Part shown: one piece after another, positions 34,291 to 43,095 of the stretch
How the letters are laid out: every line of letters starts with the position of its first letter
Position numbering within the stretch: the stretch's first letter is position 1
Assembly (NCBI RefSeq): GCF_009720655.1
Contig: NZ_WNKS01000006.1
Location: 154,243-218,242, forward strand
DNA from: Rhodoblastus acidophilus
GTDB lineage: Bacteria > Pseudomonadota > Alphaproteobacteria > Rhizobiales > Beijerinckiaceae
DNA length: 64,000 nucleotides
Direction of reading: 5' to 3'
Made by a program: the position numbers and the translations under genes
Notes under the pieces: model-generated
Database searches by the model: none
What the model saw: only the letters and a program-made list of their open reading frames with translations
What the model was told of the DNA's origin: nothing

Positions 34291-34761
34291 TCACGTATGT
34301 GCAGGACGAAGACTTCCCCGTGACGGTCGTGCCGCAAGCTCGGAGAGGGAGAGGAAAGTGCGGGTGGCGCCGGGGGGAAAATTGTCGATTCGTCCGCTGA
34401 TCTCAAAACCCCGGCGCTGGTAGAAGGCGCAGGCGGCTTCGCTGAACGTGTCGAGATAAATCCCGACGCAGTTGGTTTCGCATGCGAAATTTTTCGCACG
34501 CTCCAGCAGCGCGCAGCCGAGGCCCCCGCCCCGGGCCTGCGGCGCCACATAAAACTGCGCGACATAGAGCCAGCGCCAGTGGATCACGCCATTGACGCCG
34601 CCAACCACAAGTCCCTTGGAGTCTCGGGCGAGCAGCGCGAACGTTTGCTCGTCGCGCGGGCCGAATTCGGCGGCGACTTCGGCGCCGAGCGCTTGCCCCA
34701 GCGTCTGCGCCTCACTGGACTCGCGGGGCGCAAGCTCGATAGAAAAGATCGAATCATCCAT
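34291..34761 (-). CDS. GNAT-family N-acetyltransferase
   Basis: 156 residues. The acetyl-CoA-binding motif is seen in VAPQARGGGLGCALLERAKNF (20-residue core R/Q-x-x-G-x-G/A), followed by IYLDTFSEAACAFYQRRGFE, the typical motif B end. The acceptor substrate is unknown. Transcribed away from the polysaccharide deacetylase, with about 10 bases between the two start codons. Confidence 0.82.
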   Translation of the reverse strand: MDDSIFSIELAPRESSEAQTLGQALGAEVAAEFGPRDEQTFALLARDSKGLVVGGVNGVIHWRWLYVAQFYVAPQARGGGLGCALLERAKNFACETNCVGIYLDTFSEAACAFYQRRGFEISGRIDNFPPGATRTFLSLSELAARPSRGSLRPAHT

Positions 34762-34770
34762 GGTTTGACG

Positions 34771-35775
34771 ATGAAACGATTTTTGACGGCCCTGGCAATA
34801 GCGGCGTTTTGGTGCGGCGACGCCCGCGCGGAAGTGGACTGCGCCGCGCCGGTGGAGATCAGCGCGCCGCTGGGCGAGGTGAAACCGCTGGAGCGCGTTG
34901 CCGACTATCAGACGAAAATTCTCAAGAGCTGCGCGCGCGAAAAAGAAAAAGAAAAAGAGAAAACCGCCGCGCTGGCGATTCGGGACATGGTGGTGGATGG
35001 CGAAGAGCTGTTGTTGATGGTCGATCCCGACAGCTTGCAGACCCGGCTTGAGCGCGCGGCCTGCTGGACCTGCCGCGAGGCCGGACCGGAGGCGAAGGAG
35101 TCGCGCTATCTCAAGGCAGTCGAAGAATTAGGCGCCAGCACAGGGAAAAAACGTCCTCCCGGATCGAATTGGCTGGAGAACGCCGGCCTCACGCATGGCC
35201 GGGAGAAACAGGGCGTGTTCGTCACCGGCGACCTCTGCCCGTCGAAAAAGCCGCTCGACCGAAGCTTTCTCCTCAAGCTGGAGGCGCAAAAAGCGCCGGT
35301 GGCGCTATCGGTCACCGGCGCGTGGATCAAGCATCATCACGAAGATTTTACCTGGCTGCGGCGCGAGAAGGCGGAGGGTCGCCTGACAATTCTCTGGGTG
35401 AATCACTCATTCACCCACCCGTATCAGCGCGGTTTGCCCTATGGCGAAACCTTCCTGCTGACGCCCGGGCTCGACCCGGAGGACGAGATCGCCAATGTCG
35501 AACGCCTGCTGATCGCCAATGGCGAGACGCCCAGCGTGTTCTTTCGCTATCCGGGGCTGATCTCCGACGCGGCCTGGGCGTCGCGGCTGCGCGCGGCCCA
35601 CTTGATCCCCCTCGGCGCCGATGCCTGGCTGGCCCTCGGCGAGAGACCGGGTCCGGGAGGGGTTATCCTCGTCCACCCCAACGGCAACGAGCCGGCCGGG
35701 CTGGCTGTGTTCGATCGGCTCAACCAATTGGGAGCTCTGCCAAAACCTTTTCGTCCGCTCATGGAGGCTCCCTGA
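34771..35775 (+). CDS. Exported polysaccharide deacetylase-like protein
   Basis: 334 residues from ATG 34771, beginning with a signal peptide (MKRFLTALAIAAFWCGDARA). A charged Lys/Glu run follows near residue 55. The NodB-type core has the metal-binding Asp region FVTGDLCPSKKPLD, the His pair NHSFTHPY and FFRYPGL. The family removes acetyl groups from chitin-like polymers or peptidoglycan, so this enzyme probably acts on an envelope glycan. Its last codons meet the minus-strand small exported gene without overlap. Confidence 0.82.
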   Translation: MKRFLTALAIAAFWCGDARAEVDCAAPVEISAPLGEVKPLERVADYQTKILKSCAREKEKEKEKTAALAIRDMVVDGEELLLMVDPDSLQTRLERAACWTCREAGPEAKESRYLKAVEELGASTGKKRPPGSNWLENAGLTHGREKQGVFVTGDLCPSKKPLDRSFLLKLEAQKAPVALSVTGAWIKHHHEDFTWLRREKAEGRLTILWVNHSFTHPYQRGLPYGETFLLTPGLDPEDEIANVERLLIANGETPSVFFRYPGLISDAAWASRLRAAHLIPLGADAWLALGERPGPGGVILVHPNGNEPAGLAVFDRLNQLGALPKPFRPLMEAP

Positions 35776-36045
35776 TCAGCCGCACGCCAAGCGCTGATGC
35801 GCATTGGCCCGGGAACGAGGCTCGAAGCAATGGTCGGGCGGATCGCGACCGAACACGGTGTTGCGCACGTCGCTTGCGGTGGGTTGCGGCGTCCGATCGA
35901 TCAGGAAGGCGGGAACGACATGCACGGCCTCCGGCTTCGACGCGGCGGCCCGCGCCGGCGGCGCCGGCTGATACGCAAGTGTCGCCAGCCCGCCCAGGAC
36001 GCCGGTGACCAGGAATAAACGAGTGAATAACGCTGACTGCCGCAT
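35776..36045 (-). CDS. Small exported protein of unknown function
   Basis: 89 residues from ATG 36045, with GGGGGCGG upstream. The N-terminus (MRQSALFTRLFLVTGVLGGLATLAYQ) is a signal peptide or membrane anchor, followed by a Pro/Ala-rich region and a polar tail with two cysteines (DHCFE, LACG). No family is recognised. It could alternatively start 11 codons upstream. Coding potential is moderate. Confidence 0.5.
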   Translation of the reverse strand: MRQSALFTRLFLVTGVLGGLATLAYQPAPPARAAASKPEAVHVVPAFLIDRTPQPTASDVRNTVFGRDPPDHCFEPRSRANAHQRLACG

Positions 36046-36187
36046 GTCCGCCCCCGAAATGATGCTTCGGCGATCCAAGTCGTAGCGCGTCCCTTCTCTC
36101 GATTCGAATCACAAGCTCGTGTACTGCGACGACATCTCTGGAGGTGGTAAAGGTTCACCAACACCCCCACGTGCAATTGGAGCGCGC

Positions 36188-36427
36188 ATGCAAGCGAAAG
36201 ATTCACCCCTGACATTCGAGGCCGCCATGCGCGAACTCGAAGAGATCGTCACCGCCCTGGAAAAGGGCAATGTCGATCTCGACAAGAGCATCGCGCTCTA
36301 CGAGCGCGGCGAGCAGTTGAAGAAACATTGCGACGCCTTGCTGAAGAACGCCGAAGCGCGGATCGAGAAGATCGTGCAGGGCGCCGACGGCGCGGCCAAG
36401 GGGGTCGAAAAACTGGACGTGGAGTGA
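36188..36427 (+). CDS. xseB: Exodeoxyribonuclease VII small subunit
   Basis: 79 residues, the usual XseB length. Conserved [18 protein letters not shown] and [18 protein letters not shown] match the family. XseB multimers coat XseA and allow degradation of single-stranded DNA from both ends. It begins a run with the pirin gene (4 bases later) and ispE. Confidence 0.95.
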   Translation: MQAKDSPLTFEAAMRELEEIVTALEKGNVDLDKSIALYERGEQLKKHCDALLKNAEARIEKIVQGADGAAKGVEKLDVE

Positions 36428-36431
36428 CGGC

Positions 36432-37316
36432 ATGAACGCATCGGTCGAAGCCCAGATCATTCCGCCGCTGCGCGACATCGGCGGCTTCGGCGTGCGCCGC
36501 GCCCTGCCCGCGCCGAATCGGCGCTCGATCGGGCCGTTCGTGTTCTTCGACGAAATGGGGCCGGCGGATTTTGTCCCCGGGCAAGGCATGGATGTGCGGC
36601 CGCACCCCCATATCGGGCTGGCCACCCTCACCTATCTGCTCGACGGCGCGCTGTTCCATCGGGATTCCTTGAAAAACGACCAGGAGATTACGCCCGGGGC
36701 CGTCAATTTGATGGTGGCGGGGCGGGGCGTCGTCCATTCCGAGCGTTCGCCGCAAGATTTTCGCGCCGCGGGCGGGCGGATGGCCGGATTGCAGTTCTGG
36801 CTGGCGCTGCCCCAGGCGGAGGCCGAACGGGCGCCGAGTTTCGACCATTTTGACACCGGGCAAATTCCCCTGATCTCCGGCGAGGGGTTTCGGGGCCGGG
36901 TTGCGATCGGCCGTTGGGATGGCGCCACGGCGCCGGTCCATAATCACTTTGGCCCCTGCGCTCTCGCCGACATCGCGCTCGACGCCGGGGCGGTCTATGA
37001 AATCGGCGCCGATTATGAGGAGCGCGCCCTTTATCTGATTTCCGGCGTCCTCGAGATCGACGGAAAAGGTTTTGCCGAAAAGAGCCTGATCGTGCTGAAG
37101 CCCGGCGAAAAAGCTGTCGTGCGCGCGAAAACCGATTCGCGCGTCGCGCTGGTCGCCGGCGATCCGATGGACGGGCCGCGCTACCTCTGGTGGAATTTTG
37201 TGTCCGCCCGCCGCGAGCGCATCGTTCAAGCGCGGGAGGACTGGATTGCGGGACGTTTTTTGGGCATTGAGGGAGACGCGGAATTCATTCCGGCTCCCGA
37301 ACTGAAAGCGCTATGA
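36432..37316 (+). CDS. Pirin family protein
   Basis: 294 residues and two cupin domains. The N-terminal domain holds the metal ligands in RPHPHIGLATLTYL and VHSERSP, as in quercetin-2,3-dioxygenase-like pirins. The C-terminal domain carries PVHNHFGPC and KPGEKAVV. Pirins are Fe-binding proteins with redox-sensor or dioxygenase activity; the role here is not determined. It overlaps ispE by four bases. Confidence 0.9.
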   Translation: MNASVEAQIIPPLRDIGGFGVRRALPAPNRRSIGPFVFFDEMGPADFVPGQGMDVRPHPHIGLATLTYLLDGALFHRDSLKNDQEITPGAVNLMVAGRGVVHSERSPQDFRAAGGRMAGLQFWLALPQAEAERAPSFDHFDTGQIPLISGEGFRGRVAIGRWDGATAPVHNHFGPCALADIALDAGAVYEIGADYEERALYLISGVLEIDGKGFAEKSLIVLKPGEKAVVRAKTDSRVALVAGDPMDGPRYLWWNFVSARRERIVQAREDWIAGRFLGIEGDAEFIPAPELKAL

Positions 37317-38191
37317 CCAAAAATCTTAGGAACGCCCGAGCGCCCGCGAAAATCAATCTCACCTTGCACATCGAAGGACGGCGCGTCGACGGTTATCACG
37401 AGCTGACCAGCCTCGTCGCTTTCGCCGGCGCCGGCGACTTGCTGACCTTTGCGCCCGACGCGCAATTCTCGCTTGAAGTGTCGGGACCGACCGCGATCGA
37501 AGCCGGCGACGGCGGCGACAATCTGGTCGCGCGAGTCGAACGCGCGCTGCGCGCGGAAAAGCCGGATGTCTGTAGCGGCGCCTTCCACCTGACCAAGCGC
37601 CTGCCGGTGGCGGCCGGCATCGGCGGCGGCTCTTCCGACGCCGCGGCGGCGCTGCGGCTGCTCGCCGCCGCCAACGGCATCGCCCTCAACGACCCCGCGC
37701 TCTACGAGGCGGCGCGGCGCACCGGCGCCGACGTGCCAGTCTGCCTCGATCCCCGCGCCAAGTTTATGCGCGGCGTCGGAGAAAAGCTTGGGCCGACGCT
37801 GAAGCTGCCCACCCTGCCCGCCGTGCTGGTCAATCCGCGCGTGCCCGTGGAAACCAAGGCGGTGTTCCAAAAACTCGGGCTGAAACCCGGTCAGAGCAAT
37901 GGCTATGGCCCGCATCCCGCTGTGACCGACGGCATGGATTTCGAAAATTTTGTGCGCGCGCTGAAAAAGGGGCGCAACGACATGGAGGATGCGGCCTGCG
38001 TGATCGCGCCGATCGTCGGACACGTGCTTTCGACCCTTTCGAGCGCGCGCGGCTGCCGCCTGGCGCGGATGTCGGGCTCCGGCGCCACCTGTTTCGCTCT
38101 GTTCGAGACCTGCCGGCAGGCGGGCGCGGCGGCGAAGGCGATTTCCGCCGCGCATCCGGAATGGTGGGTGAAGCCGACCGTGCTGCGGTAG
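37313..38191 (+). CDS. ispE: 4-diphosphocytidyl-2-C-methyl-D-erythritol kinase
   Basis: 292 residues of the GHMP kinase family. Motif APAKINLTLHI near the start, the ATP-binding loop PVAAGIGGGSSDAAAALR at about 100-117, and RMSGSGATCFALF near the C-terminus. IspE phosphorylates CDP-methylerythritol in the MEP pathway to isoprenoids. Coupled to the pirin gene by an ATGA-type overlap. Confidence 0.95.
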   Translation: MTKNLRNARAPAKINLTLHIEGRRVDGYHELTSLVAFAGAGDLLTFAPDAQFSLEVSGPTAIEAGDGGDNLVARVERALRAEKPDVCSGAFHLTKRLPVAAGIGGGSSDAAAALRLLAAANGIALNDPALYEAARRTGADVPVCLDPRAKFMRGVGEKLGPTLKLPTLPAVLVNPRVPVETKAVFQKLGLKPGQSNGYGPHPAVTDGMDFENFVRALKKGRNDMEDAACVIAPIVGHVLSTLSSARGCRLARMSGSGATCFALFETCRQAGAAAKAISAAHPEWWVKPTVLR

Positions 38192-38195
38192 GCAG

Positions 38196-38322
38196 AACCG
38201 TCTTGCCCGGGCTTGTCCCGGGCATCCAGGCCGAGCCGCGAGAGACAATCCTGCAACGGCTCGCATTTCGGCGCCGCGTGGATGGCCGGGACGACGCCCG
38301 GCCATGACGGCATAAAGGTGCG
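38196..38322. repeat. Family D palindromic repeat, copy 3
   Basis: Left arm CTTGCCCGGGCTTGTCCCGG and right arm CGGGACGACGCCCGGCCATG frame a central region with CGCGTGGATGGCCGG. It begins directly behind ispE. With the family C copy that follows, it accounts for most of the gene-free interval 38192-38589. Confidence 0.88.
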
Positions 38323-38365
38323 GCGGCTTCGCGAGACTCCCGCATTTGCAGAACCGGGAGCCTCA

Positions 38366-38457
38366 TACGGTTTCCGCAAGATCGCTTCGCGATCCGCGAA
38401 AACGAAATCGCGCGGAAATCCTCCAAGCGAAGGGCGGATTTCCGCGCGAACGGAATA
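38366..38457. repeat. Family C repeat, copy 1 (right end degenerate)
   Basis: Starts CATACGGTTTCCGCAAGATC and continues with the internal palindromes ATCGCTTCGCGAT and GCGGATTTCCGCGC, as in the full-length copies at 44478-44729 and 51302-51433. The distal inverted repeat is lost. Confidence 0.88.
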
Positions 38458-38589
38458 CGCCGTTGGCGTCTTCGTTGCGCGAGCGCAGGTTGCGGATGAA
38501 GGCGTTCACGGGGTCGAACTGGCGCCGCGCGACCATGTCCCAGCAGCCCACATTGCACGCTTCCGCTCGCCGGCGGTCCGACTCCGGGC

Positions 38590-38676
38590 AAAAAAAAGGC
38601 CGCTGCGAACAGCGGCCCAAGTCTAGGGAGGAAACGCCCAAGGAGGGCATGCAGCACAGGCGAGGCCCGCGCTACA
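38590..38676 (-). ncRNA. Predicted small RNA with three hairpins and C/U-rich loops
   Basis: On the minus strand a consensus-like promoter leads into an ~87-base region that folds into three stems. Stem 1 AGCGCGGGC/GCCTGTGCT has a CTC loop, stem 2 GCCC/GGGC has a TCCTT loop, and the linker TTTCCTCCCTAGACTT is unpaired. Stem 3 GGCCGCTG-TTCG-CAGCGGCC is followed by eight T residues, a classic intrinsic terminator. C/U-rich anti-Shine-Dalgarno loops of this sort are known from alphaproteobacterial trans-acting sRNAs. No open frame of interest lies inside. The exact 5' end is estimated from the promoter. Confidence 0.7.
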
Positions 38677-38682
38677 GGTGTG

Positions 38683-38711
38683 AATTTATGTTGCGACGCA
38701 CAAAATGTCAA
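38683..38711 (-). promoter_or_regulatory. Sigma-70-type promoter for the predicted small RNA
   Basis: Reading the minus strand, TTGACA (complement of 38706-38711) and TAAATT (complement of 38683-38688) are separated by exactly 17 bases. Transcription would begin near 38676. Confidence 0.7.
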
Positions 38712-38766
38712 CCCGCATTGCTGCGGTGCATCATTTGCCGAATCGCAAAGTTCAACCTGCGCGCGA

Positions 38767-39054
38767 TTATTGCACCGTATGGTCCTTGTTGAAGCCGCGA
38801 TTGAGCATGATCGCCTGGGGCGCGCCGGAGGAATCGCGCCATTTGGCGCGGCAGATCTGCGGGCCGCACCAGATTTCCGGGAAATGATAGAGCGGCTCGC
38901 CCCTCCCCGTGCGCGCGCCATAGGACACATCGGGCTTCCAGCCCTTGGCCAGCAGCGCCGCGCGCGCCTGTTCGTAGGGCGTGCCCGAAGCCACCTGGGC
39001 GAGCGCGGGGGACGCCAGCAAGAAGGCCAGAGCCGCGAAAAACACTTTGTGCAT
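38767..39054 (-). CDS. Small exported protein of unknown function
   Basis: 95 residues. Signal peptide MHKVFFAALAFLLASPALAQ. The mature part contains YEQARAALLAKGWKPD and two cysteines in FPEIWCGPQICRAKW, probably a disulfide. The segment resembles short secreted alphaproteobacterial proteins of undefined function. It lies between the lytic transglycosylase and the predicted small RNA on the same strand. Confidence 0.72.
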   Translation of the reverse strand: MHKVFFAALAFLLASPALAQVASGTPYEQARAALLAKGWKPDVSYGARTGRGEPLYHFPEIWCGPQICRAKWRDSSGAPQAIMLNRGFNKDHTVQ

Positions 39055-39083
39055 TCATCTCTCCATGGGATGGACCGCGCGCG

Positions 39084-40247
39084 CTATGGATTGGCGCGCA
39101 AAAGCTCGAAAACGGCGCGCGACGGAAAACCATCGGCCTCGGCGACGCCGGACCCGCGCTGAAAAGCGTGGATGGCGAACCGCGTGATCGGACCGAATCG
39201 CCCGTCGATCTTGCCATCATAAAGGCCCCTGGCGACGAGGCCGCGCTGGATCGCCTCGCGCTCGGCCTGCGTCAGCGGTTGCGTTTCCACGGGCCAGGGC
39301 TGGCGCAGGACCGTTCGGCCGGCGAGGCGCTCGGCGAGCACCGCGGCGGCGAAGGCATAAGAGTCCGAGAAATTATAGGCCTTCAGCACGAAGAAATTCT
39401 CGCTGAGCAGGAAGGCGGGACCGCTCGCGCCGGCGGGATAGAACAGCATGGCCACGCCCTGGCGCGGCAGCGCGCCGCCGTCGAGGGTCTTGAAGCCGGC
39501 CGCCCGCCAGGCGGAAAAATCCTGCTTCAGCGTCGCATAGTCGAAATTCTCGGGCGTGCGCGTCTCGATCAGCGGCGCGAGGCCTTGGACCCAGCCGCTC
39601 TCGCGCAAAAAATTGCCGATCGACAGCAGCGCATCCGGCGCAGTCCAAATGTCCGGCATGCCTCCCGACGCGCTTTTCGCATATTTCAGATAGGCCGAGG
39701 GCATGAATTGCGGATCGCCCATCGCGCCCGCCCAGGAGCCCTTGAGTTTTTCGCGGGGCAGGCCTTTTTGCAGCAGAACGAGACCGGCGACGAATTCCTG
39801 GGCGTAAACCGGATTGTCCCGGTGCAGGAAGGCGAGCGTGGCGAGCGTCCGAAAAATGTCGCGGTCGCCGCGCGCGCGGCCGAAATCGCTCTCCATGCCC
39901 CAGAGGGCCACGATCATTTCGACGGAAACATCGGTCGCTCGCGCCGCGGCGGCCACAGCGGGGCCGTTCTTGGCCTGACTGTCGCGACCGGCCTTGACGC
40001 GGCCCGGGGAGGCGGCGTCCTCGACATAGGTTTTCAAGGGACGGGTGAACTCGCCCTGCCCCGCGCGCTTGCCGGTGAGCGACGGGTCCTGGCTCAATCC
40101 GCCCGCGACCGAATCGAACAATGCGTCGGCAACGCCCGCTTCGCTGGCGGGGCCGCGCAGGGTGGCGACGAAGGCGGAAAAATCGTCGGCGAAGGCCGGG
40201 CGCGCCGCCAACGCGGCGAGAAAAGTCAGAAATCCGCGTCGGTCCAT
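39084..40247 (-). CDS. Lytic murein transglycosylase (MltB-like) with peptidoglycan-binding domain
   Basis: 387 residues from ATG 40247 (MDRRGFLTFLAALAARPAFA, a signal peptide with twin-Arg look). The catalytic region has IVALWGMESDFGRARGD with the essential Glu, followed by SWAGAMGDPQFMPSAYLKYA (MltB-type block). A PG_binding_1 domain fills the last ~60 residues (QRGLVARGLYDGKIDGRFGP, ITRFAIHAFQ). It cleaves glycan strands with formation of 1,6-anhydro-MurNAc in the periplasm. Confidence 0.93.
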   Translation of the reverse strand: MDRRGFLTFLAALAARPAFADDFSAFVATLRGPASEAGVADALFDSVAGGLSQDPSLTGKRAGQGEFTRPLKTYVEDAASPGRVKAGRDSQAKNGPAVAAAARATDVSVEMIVALWGMESDFGRARGDRDIFRTLATLAFLHRDNPVYAQEFVAGLVLLQKGLPREKLKGSWAGAMGDPQFMPSAYLKYAKSASGGMPDIWTAPDALLSIGNFLRESGWVQGLAPLIETRTPENFDYATLKQDFSAWRAAGFKTLDGGALPRQGVAMLFYPAGASGPAFLLSENFFVLKAYNFSDSYAFAAAVLAERLAGRTVLRQPWPVETQPLTQAEREAIQRGLVARGLYDGKIDGRFGPITRFAIHAFQRGSGVAEADGFPSRAVFELLRANP

Positions 40248-40255
40248 GTTCAATC

Positions 40256-41167
40256 TCAGTTGCGGCCGCCCCATTCGGCCAAGGCTATCCCGGACAAGCC
40301 CAAAACCATGGCGCCGGCGTGATAGAGGTGAAACGGCTCAGCGAGGAAACCTATCGCAAACACCGCGCCGAACAAAGGCGTCAGATTGGTGAAGATTCCG
40401 GCCCGCCCCGGCCCGATCAGCTCCACCGCGCGCATGAAGAAAATCTGCGAGATCAGCGAGGGAAACAAAGCGACGAACAGGACGAAGGCCCATCCTTTCG
40501 CCGTCGGCCAGAAGAAGCCGCCGGAGGCGATTTCCCAGGCGAGAAACGGCAGCGATTCGGCGAAGGCGGCGATCGCCATCCCGGAAAAGAAAACCAATGG
40601 CGCGAGCGGCGGACGGTCCCTGAGCGCGAGCGTGTAAAGCGCATAGAGCAGGCAGGCGACGAGCATCATGGCGTCGCCGGCGTTCAGCGAAATCTGGCCG
40701 AGCGCGAACAGGTCGCCGCGCGTCGCGATCAGCCCGGCGCCGCTGAACGACAGGAGCATGCCGGCGATTTGCAGCGGGCGCGCCGGCAGCCCCTTGAACA
40801 GCGCGCCCATCGCCAGCACCGCCGCGGGAATCACCCCTTGCAACAGCACGATGTTGACCGCGCTGGTGCGCGCGCCCGCCAGATAAAACAGCACGTTGAA
40901 GCCGGTGTAGCCGCAGAGCGCCATCAGCGCGAGATAGGTTTTTCGCGCGCGCAAGGTTGGCGCGGCTTTGCGCACGTCGCGCCAGACAAAGGGCAGCAAC
41001 ACGCCGCACACCGCCAGCCAGCGCAGCGTCACCAGGGTCAGTGGCGGAATCTCGCCGACCGCGGCGCGGCTCACCACGCCATTGGCGCCCCACATGGCGG
41101 CGGTCAGCACAAGCAGGGTCACCGCGCTTCCGTTGAGCGCGGCGCGGGCGCGAATCCATGCGGTCAT
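40256..41167 (-). CDS. EamA/DMT-family transporter
   Basis: 303 residues with ten hydrophobic segments in two EamA repeats. Starts MTAWIRARAALNG at ATG 41167; the frame extends far upstream only as antisense to the DUF4139 gene. Motifs MWGANGVVSRAAVGEIPP and PGRAGIFTNLTPLFGAVFA are typical. The family exports metabolites or amino acids; substrate unknown. Confidence 0.88.
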   Translation of the reverse strand: MTAWIRARAALNGSAVTLLVLTAAMWGANGVVSRAAVGEIPPLTLVTLRWLAVCGVLLPFVWRDVRKAAPTLRARKTYLALMALCGYTGFNVLFYLAGARTSAVNIVLLQGVIPAAVLAMGALFKGLPARPLQIAGMLLSFSGAGLIATRGDLFALGQISLNAGDAMMLVACLLYALYTLALRDRPPLAPLVFFSGMAIAAFAESLPFLAWEIASGGFFWPTAKGWAFVLFVALFPSLISQIFFMRAVELIGPGRAGIFTNLTPLFGAVFAIGFLAEPFHLYHAGAMVLGLSGIALAEWGGRN

Positions 41168-41296
41168 CGCGCCAATCTGGCGCAAGCCGCCCAAAAGTCC
41201 AGATTTTGCCCGGCAAGCCGCTTCTTGCGTCGAAAAAAACACGCAATCGGGCTGTCTCATCCCCGCCAAGTTTTTGATGACCCCGGATGCCTTTTC

Positions 41297-42907
41297 ATGC
41301 GCTGTTTCCTCTCCCTCGCCGCCCTGTGCCTCGCCTGTCCCGCGCTCGCGGCGGAAATCGAGGCGCCCTCGCGGATCGATTCCGTCATTCTCTATCCCGA
41401 CGCCGCGCAGGCGACCCGCAGCGCTGAAGTCCTTTTGCCGGCGGGGGCGAGCCGCGTGGTGCTGCGCGACCTGCCCGCGGCGCTCGACGCCTCGACGCTG
41501 CAAATTTCTGGAGAGGGCGACAGCGCCCTGACGCTGGGCGCGGTGGACGTGCGCCGCACGCCGGCGACGAAACCCGACGGCGGTTTCGAAACAAAGTTGA
41601 AAGCGCTTCAGGACGAACGCGAGGCCGCGCAGGTCAAGACGGACGCGCTCGCCGCCAAACTGGCGATGATCCAGGATTTTTCGCGAAAAGGCCCGCAGCC
41701 CGCCGAGGAGCAGGCGGTCACCGCGCAGGAATGGAGCGCGGCCTTCGATCTCGTCGGCAATGCGCTGACCAAGACCGGCGAAGAGCTGCGGCAGGCGCGC
41801 GCCGTCGTCGCGGAAATCGAAACCCGGATCAAGGCGCTGGAGGCGACACGGCCCGCGCCCACCCCGCGCGGGGCCATGCAGGATGTCGCCATCGATGTCG
41901 AGGCGCCCTCGGCCGGAAAATACCGTCTCGGCCTGACCTATCGCCTCCACGGGGCGCGCTGGACGCCGGCCTATGAGGCGCGGCTGACCACGGACAAGAA
42001 AAGCGCAAAACTCGAATTGTTGCGCCGCGCCTCGATCAGCCAGCGCACCGGCGAGGACTGGAGCGAGGTAAGCCTGACGCTCGCCGCCTTCCCCGCCGCC
42101 TCCCGCGCGGGCGCGCCGGAGCCGCAGCCGCAGCGCATCGATTTTATCGAACCCATGCCGATGGGCGCGGCGATGCGGGCCGCGCCGGCGCCGGCCGCGC
42201 CGGCCATGGAGGAAAATGACGGCGCGCGATTGAAAAAAGTCGCGCGGCCGCAGATGGCGCAGGTCGAGTCCAACGGCATCCAGGCCTTTTTCCGCGCGCC
42301 GGGAAAAGTGAGCCTCGCCGCCGACGGGACAACAAAACTGGTCGCGCTGTCGGCGCAAACGCCGGCTGTTGAATTGAGCTGGAAGACCGCGCCGGCGCTC
42401 GACCCGCGCGCTTTCCTCTCGGCGCATTTCGTCAATGGCGAGGAGGCGCCGCTGCTGCCCGGCCCCGTGACCCTCTATCGCGACGGCGCCATGATCGGGC
42501 AAGGCGCGCTGAAAATGATCGCGACGCAGGAGGGCGCCGACCTCGGTTTTGGGCCGGACGAACGCGTGAGCGTCACCCGCGCGCCGATCAAGCGCAAGGA
42601 AAACGAACCGAGCTGGTACGGCCAGACCAAGACGGAGACGCGCGAGTTCAAGACGGTGATTCGAAACCTCCACGATTTCCCCGTCGACCTGCTTGTGGTC
42701 GACCAGGCCCCCTATTCGGAAAACAGCGCCATCACCGTCGAACTGTTGGCGTCGCAGACCACGCCGGGCGCGGAAAAGGACCCGGAGGGCAAGCGCGGCC
42801 TGCTCAACTGGCGCTTTTCGCTCGCGCCGAACGAAAGCAGGGAGCTGCGCCTCGCCTATCGCATGAAATGGCCGGCGGACCGGGACGTGTTCGTTCCCGG
42901 AGGCTGA
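41297..42907 (+). CDS. Exported DUF4139-type (mucoidy-inhibitor-like) protein
   Basis: 536 residues from ATG 41297. Signal peptide MRCFLSLAALCLACPALAA. An N-terminal domain (RIDSVILYPDAAQATRSAEV) is followed by a coiled-coil region near 95-180 (KALQDEREAAQVKTDALAAK) and the C-terminal beta-rich DUF4139 region (YRLHGARWTPAYEARL, SQRTGEDWSEVSLTL, RNLHDFPVDLLVVDQAP, LNWRFSLAPNESRELRLAY). It lies divergent from the EamA transporter. The function of this family is unknown. Confidence 0.87.
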   Translation: MRCFLSLAALCLACPALAAEIEAPSRIDSVILYPDAAQATRSAEVLLPAGASRVVLRDLPAALDASTLQISGEGDSALTLGAVDVRRTPATKPDGGFETKLKALQDEREAAQVKTDALAAKLAMIQDFSRKGPQPAEEQAVTAQEWSAAFDLVGNALTKTGEELRQARAVVAEIETRIKALEATRPAPTPRGAMQDVAIDVEAPSAGKYRLGLTYRLHGARWTPAYEARLTTDKKSAKLELLRRASISQRTGEDWSEVSLTLAAFPAASRAGAPEPQPQRIDFIEPMPMGAAMRAAPAPAAPAMEENDGARLKKVARPQMAQVESNGIQAFFRAPGKVSLAADGTTKLVALSAQTPAVELSWKTAPALDPRAFLSAHFVNGEEAPLLPGPVTLYRDGAMIGQGALKMIATQEGADLGFGPDERVSVTRAPIKRKENEPSWYGQTKTETREFKTVIRNLHDFPVDLLVVDQAPYSENSAITVELLASQTTPGAEKDPEGKRGLLNWRFSLAPNESRELRLAYRMKWPADRDVFVPGG

Positions 42908-43095
42908 TCGCGGCCAACCCGGACGCGCCCTCGGCGCCTTGTCGTGGCGTCACGCTGCCGCGCGCCGCCGTGTGACTTAATGGCAACTTAGACTTGTTTT
43001 CTCTGGCAAAAATCACTCTTCATCTGTGCCGTTGCATTGCTGAGTGTTAATCGTTGTTGAATTCGTCACATCCGCGCCAGCCTTGGGAGTTCATC

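Noticed and set aside
38363..38650. Minus-strand frame of 95 codons over repeats
   Set aside because: It spans a family C repeat and the small-RNA terminator, which explain the sequence better.
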